Source: Paracoccaceae bacterium
Lineage (GTDB): Bacteria; Pseudomonadota; Alphaproteobacteria; Rhodobacterales; Rhodobacteraceae
NCBI GenBank assembly: GCA_023263735.1
Contig: JALQUQ010000026.1
Location: 1 to 14,572, forward strand
Reading direction: 5' to 3'
DNA: 14,572 nucleotides
The notes beneath the pieces are model-generated. The model did not search any database, was not told where the DNA came from, and saw nothing but the letters and a program-made list of their open reading frames with translations. Both the position numbers and the translations under genes were made by a program. Below are positions 8,512 through 14,203 of the stretch, in pieces (position 1 is the first letter of the stretch; every line of letters starts with the position of its first letter).

Positions 8512-9286
8512 CACGGCGCCTCCGGAAGATCAGGACCTGTGCCGCGATCACCAAAGACATCGAGGTCAGGAAGACCACCGTGCCGATGGCATTGATCTGC
8601 GGATCAACATTGCCTTGCAGGATTTCAAGGATCATCACCGGAACGGTGCGGTTCAGGCCCGAGACGAACCAGGCCACAATGAATTCGTCAAAGCTGACGG
8701 CCGCCGTCAGGCACAGGGCCGACACAATGGCCGGGCCGCAAAAGGGCAGGATGACATACCGCATCGCCGCCCATTGACCCGCGCCAAGGTTCCATGCGGC
8801 GGCTTCAAGGCTGGGGTCCATTTGCGAAAGGCGCAGGCGGCAAATCGCCATGGCAAAAGGCGTCGCCAAAACGACATGGGCAATGACGATGCCTGTCAGG
8901 GTGCCGGAAAGCCCGACCTGGGAAAGCCAGGCCAGCATGGCAAGCCCCATGATCACCAAGGGCAGCGTGGGTGGCAGTAGCGCAAGCGCAAGATAGGCCT
9001 GCTTGAACTTAAAGCCGTAGCGAAAATCGGTGTAGGCGGTGGCAAAGCCGATGAAGGTTGCCAGAAATGATGTCACCGCCGCCACGATCAGGGAGTTGCC
9101 AATCGCCGTCCAAACCTCGGCCCGGCCAAAGGCACGGACATACCAGTCGGTCGTAAAGCTTCCCAAGGGCAGCGTCGGAAAGCGGTCGGAGTTGAAGGAA
9201 AAGATCACGCTGGCCACGATTGGCGCGAAGACAAAGGTGAAAAGCGCCAGCAGATAGATCCAGCCCAGGCCAGACAAAGGTTTCAT
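8504..9286 (-). CDS. ABC transporter permease (PotC-like, second permease)
   Basis: A 260-residue inner-membrane subunit with about six membrane helices, beginning MKPLSGLGWIYLLALFTFVF. The EAA loop that docks on the ATPase is visible as EAAAWNLGAGQ, followed by a hydrophobic run ending VILP (about residues 165-185). This is the pattern of the BPD_transp_1 (MetI-like) fold. ATG 9286 overlaps the TGA of the first permease by four bases (ATGA), so the longer frame from 9379 is rejected. The C-terminus ends in a basic cluster, RRRRDG. With the first permease it forms the translocation pore. Confidence 0.9.
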   Translation of the reverse strand: MKPLSGLGWIYLLALFTFVFAPIVASVIFSFNSDRFPTLPLGSFTTDWYVRAFGRAEVWTAIGNSLIVAAVTSFLATFIGFATAYTDFRYGFKFKQAYLALALLPPTLPLVIMGLAMLAWLSQVGLSGTLTGIVIAHVVLATPFAMAICRLRLSQMDPSLEAAAWNLGAGQWAAMRYVILPFCGPAIVSALCLTAAVSFDEFIVAWFVSGLNRTVPVMILEILQGNVDPQINAIGTVVFLTSMSLVIAAQVLIFRRRRDG

Positions 9287-10125
9287 CCGCGTCTCCCGTA
9301 GGCTGCTTTCAGCGCCGCCGTCGCAACGGCAAACAGGGTCAGGATCATCACGATTGCGACCACGGCGGCCCTTGGCCATTGCTGACCAGACTTGGTCGTA
9401 TCGATGATCAGAATGGTCAGCGTCGGCGGCTTTGACCCACCCAGATAGAACGGGCTGACAAAGTCACCAAATGTCATGATGAAGGCAAAGACGGCCCCCA
9501 AGACCAGCCCGGTCTTTGCCGCCGGAATGATCACAGAAACCAAGGTCCGCACCGGCGAGGCCCCGAGATTGGCGGCCGCTTCGATCAGGCTTTTTTCAAT
9601 CGCCGCAAGGCTCCACGTCTGAAAGATGACCACCAAGGGCAGAACCAGTGTCATATAACCGACCATCGCCCCAAACCCAGAATTCAGCATCGTATAGGGG
9701 CCAAGCCCCAAGCCACCCAACACAGCATTCACCGGCCCGCTTTCGGCCAGAATGACTTGCCACGCATAGGCGCGCACAAGAAATGAGGTGAAAAACGGAA
9801 CGATCAGGCACAAAAGCGCGAACCGCCGCCCCTGTGGCGTCAGGTGAAAGGCCAAGAACAATGAGGCGGGAAAAGCGATCAGGCTGGCGATGACCCCGGC
9901 CATGCAGGCCCGCAAGAGTGTCAGCCAATAGGCATCCCAGAACGCGCCCCGGCCCAGCATCCGCTCCCAATTGTCAAAGGCGAAGGCCGGTTCCATCCGG
10001 TAATTCTTGACCAGCCAAAAGCTGAGAGCGGCCATGAACACAAGAGGAACCACAAAGAACGCACCCTGCCAAAGCAGCAGCGGAAGGCGCCAGACATGGG
10101 GATAGGGGTCGAATTTGCGCATCAT
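9283..10125 (-). CDS. ABC transporter permease (PotB-like, first permease)
   Basis: A 280-residue inner-membrane subunit with about six hydrophobic helices. A short cytosolic N-terminus (MMRKFDPYPHVWRL) leads into helix 1. The EAA loop is EAAANLGASPVRTLVSVIIP. Two ATG codons in tandem (10125 and 10122) are possible starts. Neither has a strong Shine-Dalgarno sequence, and translation may be weak relative to the binding protein, which fits the stem-loop just upstream. The gene lies 42 bases after the binding protein and overlaps the second permease by four bases. Family and order match PotB-like permeases of polyamine, opine and related importers. Confidence 0.9.
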   Translation of the reverse strand: MMRKFDPYPHVWRLPLLLWQGAFFVVPLVFMAALSFWLVKNYRMEPAFAFDNWERMLGRGAFWDAYWLTLLRACMAGVIASLIAFPASLFLAFHLTPQGRRFALLCLIVPFFTSFLVRAYAWQVILAESGPVNAVLGGLGLGPYTMLNSGFGAMVGYMTLVLPLVVIFQTWSLAAIEKSLIEAAANLGASPVRTLVSVIIPAAKTGLVLGAVFAFIMTFGDFVSPFYLGGSKPPTLTILIIDTTKSGQQWPRAAVVAIVMILTLFAVATAALKAAYGRRG

Positions 10126-10140
10126 TCGGCAGATTTTGAC

Positions 10141-10157
10141 GGCCCCAGGGGGGGGCC
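10141..10157. repeat. GC stem-loop between binding-protein and permease genes
   Basis: GGCCCC-AGGGG-GGGGCC gives a 6-base perfect stem in the 42-base gap after the binding-protein stop. In the direction of the operon no T-run follows, so it is unlikely to end transcription fully. Stem-loops at this place in importer operons often protect the binding-protein mRNA from 3' decay, so that more binding protein than permease is made. That role is inferred from position and structure. Confidence 0.5.
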
Positions 10158-10167
10158 GCCTTTTTCC

Positions 10168-11286
10168 TTATGCTGACTTGTAATCAGACCAGAAATCATT
10201 CCAGTCCTCGAGGTTTTGCTGTTTCGGCGTGTCGCGGAAGAAAATGCGCCCTTCGCGCAGCAGCTTGATCGGATCGTTCTCCGCCCCTTCGACCAGGCCA
10301 GACCGCGCCGCCTCTGCCGGGTTCGCGGCCTGAATCGCCGCCCATCCGGCCTTGTTCGGGGAAAGCCCCGGATAAGCCGCCATCTGGATCGACTTCACCT
10401 GCCCCTCGGCGCTGAGCATGTAATTGATGAACTTGTTGATGATTTCGTGTTTGTTGGTGCCAACACCGATGGAATAGCTTTCGGTCCACTGGATGCCGCC
10501 CTCCTCCGGAATGACGCTGGCCACCTTGGCCCCGTCCTTTTCCAGAACGCCGGTGATCCAGTCGCCGATGCCGACCATGGCCAGCATCTCGCCATTTTTC
10601 AGACTGCTGAAGGTGCCACCATAATCGAAATAGCCGCCGACCTGTGGCTTTAGGCTGAGAGTCTTTTCCTGAACCGCCGCCCAAGCCGCCGCGTCGATAT
10701 CAAAGGGGGGCTTGTTTCCATTCAGCAGGGATATCTGGCCAAGGCTGGGCAGGTGCCAGTCAAAATGACCCACCTTGCCAGTAACCTTTGGATTCCAGAA
10801 GCAATTATAGCTCATCGCTTCTTCTTTGGTCAGCGCATCGGTGTTGTAGCTGACACCCAACAGGCCATAGCGCACCATCACAGACCACAGCTTATCTTCG
10901 GTCCAATGGCCCGGGAATTTCTGGAATTCGGGGAAGAAATCATCGAACGGATAAAGCGATGGGTCCATTTCTTCGATATAGCCCGCCGCATTCAGTTGCT
11001 GGACGAATTCGGCATCCGACAGGATCAGGTCATACGTGCCGGGGGGTGATTGGCTGATCAGTGCCAGCATATTGTCGCCGCCGGCATAATATTTGGGCAC
11101 GAATTTGACGTTATTCGCGGCCTCGAACTCGGCAACGATATCGGGCTCGGCGTGCCCATACCATGCCAGCATGTTGATTTGCGTGGGTTCCTGAGCCCAA
11201 GCGCGGTTTAGCATTGGCGTGGCAAGGATCGTGGTCGCGGCACCTTGCAAAAGTCGGCGCCGTGTCAGGTGAAGTCGGTTGGCCAT
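10168..11286 (-). CDS. Periplasmic substrate-binding protein of polyamine-type ABC importer
   Basis: A 372-residue extracytoplasmic solute-binding protein of the PotD/PotF-like class. It delivers the substrate to the two permeases. The N-terminus has a twin-arginine signal, LTRRRLLQG (residues 7-15), a hydrophobic stretch and a likely cleavage site AWA-Q after residue 31, so export is probably by the Tat system. The mature part starts with INMLAWYGHAEPD, the place where PotD-like proteins carry their first strand and ligand loop. The upstream in-frame ATG at 11394 would bury the signal in a 36-residue extension. ATG 11286 is chosen, with AGGGGA about eight bases upstream. The deaminase and phosphoribosyltransferase nearby suggest a nucleobase-like ligand, but the sequence alone does not show it. 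Confidence 0.9.
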   Translation of the reverse strand: MANRLHLTRRRLLQGAATTILATPMLNRAWAQEPTQINMLAWYGHAEPDIVAEFEAANNVKFVPKYYAGGDNMLALISQSPPGTYDLILSDAEFVQQLNAAGYIEEMDPSLYPFDDFFPEFQKFPGHWTEDKLWSVMVRYGLLGVSYNTDALTKEEAMSYNCFWNPKVTGKVGHFDWHLPSLGQISLLNGNKPPFDIDAAAWAAVQEKTLSLKPQVGGYFDYGGTFSSLKNGEMLAMVGIGDWITGVLEKDGAKVASVIPEEGGIQWTESYSIGVGTNKHEIINKFINYMLSAEGQVKSIQMAAYPGLSPNKAGWAAIQAANPAEAARSGLVEGAENDPIKLLREGRIFFRDTPKQQNLEDWNDFWSDYKSA

Positions 11287-11403
11287 CGTGGAATCCCCTG
11301 TTGTAACGGCCCATAGGTCGATTCGCCCGGACCTTGGGTCAAGATTAGGGGCACTCCCTCTCATTGCGGAAATTTTGTCTGCGAATGACTTCATAAATGT
11401 TGC
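11287..11403 (-). promoter_or_regulatory. Upstream region of the transporter operon
   Basis: A 117-base region lies between the lysR stop and the binding-protein start. On the minus strand a TTGACC at about 11342-11337 could be a -35 element, but I see no convincing -10 element at 16-18 bases. A palindrome overlapping the end of lysR (11392-11408) is listed separately. The operon may be read partly from the lysR promoter and partly from a regulated promoter here. Confidence 0.35.
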
Positions 11404-11408
11404 TTATG
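11392..11408. promoter_or_regulatory. Candidate LysR operator (CATAA-N7-TTATG)
   Basis: CATAAATGTTGCTTATG is a 17-base sequence with perfect 5-base arms and the T-N11-A spacing typical of LysR-family sites. It overlaps the lysR stop codon and lies 106-122 bases upstream of the binding-protein start. A related sequence lies in front of lysR (12294-12310). Confidence 0.4.
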
Positions 11409-12282
11409 GCCTAACCTCCTGACCGGACAGGGTCACTTGTTGCATCAACCACTGCGTCAGCGCGTGCTGAGCCTTGCTAAGGCGGGCATGTTTGTAAAAC
11501 AGTCCAATGCGCAGCGGCTCAAGCGGAGGGAACCCCTCTGCTTCGGTCCCGATCCGCAGGCCGGGCATCAAGGTCGCCGGTGTCAGCGCACTTGCCCCAA
11601 TTCCGGCCAAGAGCGCGGCCTGAATGCCTGCGACATCCCCCGAGACCAGTTTCGTATTCCAGCTTTTTCCTGCCATGCGCATCGCGCCGCGCATGCGGTC
11701 CGCATATTCGCAAGGGTCAGGATGCCGGACAATCGGCAAGGTCGCGCGTCCATCCCATTCGAACTCTTCGGCAACCGCCCAAACAGGCCGGATGGTGGCA
11801 GAGTTGACCAAAAAGGCCTCTTCCTGATTTGTCGCTATGCCAACCGCTATGTCCAGTTTATCGGCCGCCAACATCTGCCGCAAATCGCAAGACAATCGGC
11901 TCTCAACCTCGATCAGAACTTCCGGGTGGCTGGCGGCAAACCGTGTGATCGCCCCCAAAAGAAACGTGTTCGAGAAATCGGTCGGAAGCCCGACCTTGAT
12001 CCACCCCGACAAGGCTTCGGCCGCGTAATGCGCGACAATGTCGTCATTCAATCGCAAGATTTGCCGCGCATAGGGACCCAGAGCCACGCCATTGTCTGTC
12101 AACTTGACCTGGCGCCCTTCGGTATTGATCAGTTGGGTGCGCAGCAAATCCTCAAGCCGTTTGATCTGAAGACTGATCGCCGGCTGGGTACGCCCCAACG
12201 CCTCGGCGGCACGCGTATAGTTTCCAAGGTCCACCACGGTCACAAACGTGCGCAGAAGGTCAGTTGGGACATTTGTCAGCAT
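11404..12282 (-). CDS. LysR-family transcriptional regulator
   Basis: A 292-residue regulator with an N-terminal winged helix-turn-helix (about residues 5-64: LLRTFVTVVDLGNYTRAAEAL, then RTQPAISLQIKRLE as recognition helix). A periplasmic-binding-protein-like effector domain follows (about 90-290). It should bind DNA as a tetramer and respond to a small molecule, probably the substrate or product of the neighbouring pathway. The ORF can extend to 12381, but the extra 33 residues have no family counterpart and cross the divergent promoter, so ATG 12282 is used. It is read divergently from the TIM-barrel gene and in the same direction as the transporter genes. This arrangement is typical of LysR proteins that repress themselves and activate the flanking operon. 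Confidence 0.9.
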   Translation of the reverse strand: MLTNVPTDLLRTFVTVVDLGNYTRAAEALGRTQPAISLQIKRLEDLLRTQLINTEGRQVKLTDNGVALGPYARQILRLNDDIVAHYAAEALSGWIKVGLPTDFSNTFLLGAITRFAASHPEVLIEVESRLSCDLRQMLAADKLDIAVGIATNQEEAFLVNSATIRPVWAVAEEFEWDGRATLPIVRHPDPCEYADRMRGAMRMAGKSWNTKLVSGDVAGIQAALLAGIGASALTPATLMPGLRIGTEAEGFPPLEPLRIGLFYKHARLSKAQHALTQWLMQQVTLSGQEVRP

Positions 12283-12379
12283 TGCCGGGCCACCATTTTG
12301 GAATCTTATGAAACTATAGTAATTATCAATTTTGGAAATCGCCAAGGCCTTCCTAATCCTGAAGGCCAAGGAGATGACC
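12283..12379. promoter_or_regulatory. AT-rich divergent promoter of lysR and the TIM-barrel operon
   Basis: This 97-base region is strikingly AT-rich (12295-12340) against its GC-rich neighbours. A minus-strand promoter for lysR may be TTGGCG (12345-12340), 18 bases, TACTAT (12321-12316). On the plus strand TATAGT (12315-12320) could be a -10 element without a clear -35, as expected for an activated promoter. A direct repeat ATTTTGGAA(A)TC occurs at 12295-12305 and 12329-12340, 34 bases apart. AAGGAG at 12368-12373 is the ribosome site of the downstream gene. Confidence 0.55.
12294..12310. promoter_or_regulatory. Candidate LysR operator (CAT-N11-ATG)
   Basis: CATTTTGGAATCTTATG has the T-N11-A spacing. 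It shares CAT at one end and CTTATG at the other with the site at 11392-11408. It would overlap the predicted lysR transcription start and lie 70-86 bases upstream of the TIM-barrel start codon, a position suited to self-repression and divergent activation. Confidence 0.4.
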
Positions 12380-13126
12380 ATGGACCGCAGCGCTTTTCAT
12401 CGTTTGTTCAAATGTCCCGGCCCAGTGGTCACACCGGTGATCCATGTGCAAGACTTGGCACAGACCCTGACCAATATCGGTCATGCTGTGCGTCTGGGGG
12501 CGCCCGGCATCTGGCTTATCAACCACGATTTCCCCGTCGACGACTTTCTGCCGATCTTGCGGGCCGCCCGCGCGGCCTGCCCCGATGTCTGGCTGGGGGT
12601 AAACTTTCTGGCCCAACCGGGCCACATCGCCTTTCCGATCCTTGGTCGACTGGCCGCCGAGGGATGCGCCGTCGATGCCTATTGGGCCGACGACGCCTGC
12701 CTTGACGAACGTCAACCCAGCCAGACACAGGCCGAAAAAATCGCGGCGATCCGAGAGGCATCGGGGTGGAGAGGCCTGTATTTCGGCGGCGTTTGCTTCA
12801 AAAAGCAAAGACCTGTCGATCCCTCGCAAAACGAATATTCGGCGCGGATTGCCAAACCCTTCATGGATGTCGTCACTACCTCGGGCGTGGCCACGGGCGA
12901 AGCGACCGATCCGACGAAAATCACCGACTTCCGTCGTGGCCTCGGCAACGCGCCCCTCGCGATTGCCTCAGGCGTCACGCCGGACAACGCCATGGATTAT
13001 GCCGCCGACGTGGACTGCTTCCTTGTCGCCACCGGCATCAACCACAAGGGCGACTTCTACAACATAGACCCCGCGCGCCTTGCCGCGCTGCTTGACAGCA
13101 CCCGTTCATATGGAGTTCCGAAATGA
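12380..13126 (+). CDS. BtpA/SgcQ-like TIM-barrel protein, function unknown
   Basis: A 248-residue cytosolic protein. The end of each visible strand carries features of phosphate-binding TIM barrels of the BtpA/SgcQ type: GIWLINHDFP (43-52), WLGVNFL (71-77), TSGVATGEATDP (167-178), IASGVTPDNAMDY (195-207) and LVATGI (215-220). The last two motifs would hold a phosphate. It is shorter and more divergent than typical BtpA, especially in the first half, so the family call is moderate. No enzymatic reaction is firmly known for this family. Its ATGA overlap with the phosphoribosyltransferase suggests a phosphoribosylated compound as substrate or product. ATG 12380 is preferred because AAGGAG lies six bases upstream. 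ATG 12374 is directly against that site, and the TTG at 12332 lacks support. Confidence 0.65.
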   Translation: MDRSAFHRLFKCPGPVVTPVIHVQDLAQTLTNIGHAVRLGAPGIWLINHDFPVDDFLPILRAARAACPDVWLGVNFLAQPGHIAFPILGRLAAEGCAVDAYWADDACLDERQPSQTQAEKIAAIREASGWRGLYFGGVCFKKQRPVDPSQNEYSARIAKPFMDVVTTSGVATGEATDPTKITDFRRGLGNAPLAIASGVTPDNAMDYAADVDCFLVATGINHKGDFYNIDPARLAALLDSTRSYGVPK

Positions 13127-13761
13127 CTGATATCAAAGGCCCACGCGACGACCGCTGGTATTTGTCGCTGATGTCGCCCAACACCAAGGGCCCGAAATTC
13201 GCATGGCTCGACCCGACGTCCATCTACATCAATGCGACCGCTTTTTCCGATCTGCTGGATGACTTGATCGCCGACCTCACAGGGGTCGAATTCGACGTGG
13301 TCGGCGGTTGCGACGCCATGGGCTTTGTCCTTGGCGCGGGCTTGGCCGCCCGCACCGGGCGCGGCTTTTTGCCGGTGCGCAAGGCAGGCAAGCTCTGTGT
13401 CGACACAGACCGGGTCAGCTTCACAAATTACTCCGGCAAGACCCAAGATATGGAGATGCGCCAACCGGCCTTTGCCCAAGGCACCCGCGTTCTTCTTGCC
13501 GACCAATGGATCCAGACCGGCGGCACGATGGAAGCGGCCATCCAACTGGTCGAACGCCAAGGCGGCACGGTCGCGGGCCTTGTCACCATCGCGATGGAAA
13601 CCTGCAAAGCGACCGACGCCTTTGCCCAGCGTTTCCCGATCGTGACCGCCGTCGTTCCGGGCAGCCGCTGGCACGCCGAATGCAATGCCCAAGACCTGTC
13701 CAGCTTTCGCACCTACAATGCCGAAAGAACCTTTCCGACGGCAGGACGGACGGCCGCCTAA
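13123..13761 (+). CDS. Type I phosphoribosyltransferase, adenine-PRT-like
   Basis: A 212-residue enzyme of the PF00156 phosphoribosyltransferase fold, which joins a base to PRPP and releases pyrophosphate. The PRPP loop is RVLLADQWIQTGGT (residues 122-135). The segment GCDAMGFVLGAGLAARTGRGFLPVRKAGKL (62-91) mirrors the region of adenine PRT that ends in PVRKxGKLP. The second acidic residue of the usual DD pair is Gln128, which is unusual and may change metal or ribose binding. The N-terminus (about 1-50) and C-terminal hood do not show an adenine-specific signature that I can recognise, so the base is open: adenine, another purine, or a modified base. ATG 13123 overlaps the upstream stop by four bases and has GGAG eight bases upstream, so it is translated together with the TIM-barrel protein. 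Confidence 0.8.
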   Translation: MTDIKGPRDDRWYLSLMSPNTKGPKFAWLDPTSIYINATAFSDLLDDLIADLTGVEFDVVGGCDAMGFVLGAGLAARTGRGFLPVRKAGKLCVDTDRVSFTNYSGKTQDMEMRQPAFAQGTRVLLADQWIQTGGTMEAAIQLVERQGGTVAGLVTIAMETCKATDAFAQRFPIVTAVVPGSRWHAECNAQDLSSFRTYNAERTFPTAGRTAA

Positions 13762-13801
13762 AACCGTTTGGCATCACAGGGATGGCGCGAAGGTCTTTGA
13801 A

Positions 13802-13993
13802 ATGGACCCCAAACTGATTTCCGGCAATGCGAACCTTTCCTTTGCCAAATCCATCGAGCGCCGGATGTCGGTGCATCGCGGCAAGTCGGTGGGGCTGGTC
13901 CATGCCCGGGTCGAGCGGTTCAACGATCAGGAAATCTTTGTCGAAGTGTTCGAAAATGTGCGGGGCGAGGATATGTATACCCGGAGTCACTGA
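13802..13993 (+). pseudogene. prs: Ribose-phosphate pyrophosphokinase, 5' fragment cut by an insertion
   Basis: Residues 1-59 match the N-terminus of PRPP synthetase: MDPKLISGNANLSFAKSIER, then GLVHARVERFNDQEIFVEVF and ENVRGEDMY. The full enzyme, about 310-340 residues, makes PRPP from ribose 5-phosphate and ATP. After codon 59 (base 13978) the match stops and foreign sequence adds only TRSH before a stop, so the ATP-binding loop and PRPP loop are missing. A GAAGG lies a few bases upstream, and the gene begins 40 bases after the phosphoribosyltransferase, so it was probably the third gene of that operon and supplied PRPP. The remainder may lie on the far side of the inserted elements, beyond this window. 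Confidence 0.8.
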
Positions 13994-14200
13994 AGACCCG
14001 AGATTTGAAGGGTTGACGTGCAGGAAGGTCGAGATTCAGGTAGCGCAATGATCCGTCCTGTTTTTCTTACCTCTTCAGAGCGACGCGAGCTCGTCGCTTG
14101 CGTGCGCTCGCAGCGTGAAGACCACGGGATTGCACGCCGTGCCAATGCCATCTTGCTCCTTGATGACGGCGAAAGCTGCGTACAAATCGCGAAGTTTCTC
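13979..14200 (+). mobile_element. IS630-family element fragment inserted in prs
   Basis: Foreign DNA begins at the TATA at 13976-13979, in keeping with the TA target of IS630 elements, and carries the start of an IS630-type transposase gene. The exact left end is uncertain by a few bases because target TA and element end cannot be told apart here. About 70 non-coding bases (13979-14047) precede the transposase. The right part of the element is displaced by an IS3-family element. Confidence 0.65.
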
Positions 14201-14203
14201 TGA
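14048..14203 (+). pseudogene. IS630-family transposase, N-terminal fragment
   Basis: The 51 codons from ATG 14048 read MIRPVFLTSSERRELVACVR, then a segment with RRANAILLLDDGES and IAKFL. This is the N-terminal helix-turn-helix start of IS630-family transposases (LT..ER..L......R....RRA.AILLL..G.S...IA). The frame ends at TGA 14201-14203, which belongs to the end of the neighbouring IS3 element. The rest of the DNA-binding domain and the DDE catalytic domain are absent, so it cannot transpose. Confidence 0.75.

Noticed and set aside
10141..10165. Rho-independent terminator on the plus strand (GC stem then CCTTTTT)
   Set aside because: The shape fits, but no plus-strand gene ends here. In the direction of the operon the hairpin is not followed by T residues. 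It is kept as a stem-loop only.
11287..11394. 36-residue extension of the binding protein
   Set aside because: It would place the twin-arginine signal in the interior. The ATG at 11286 has a good ribosome site.
11437..12705. 422-codon plus-strand open frame across lysR and into the TIM-barrel gene
   Set aside because: It is antisense to a clear LysR protein and would also cover the divergent promoter and the start of another gene in a different frame.
13685..13801. 39-residue N-terminal extension of the prs fragment
   Set aside because: These codons overlap the end of the phosphoribosyltransferase in another frame and do not resemble PRPP synthetase. The match starts at ATG 13802.
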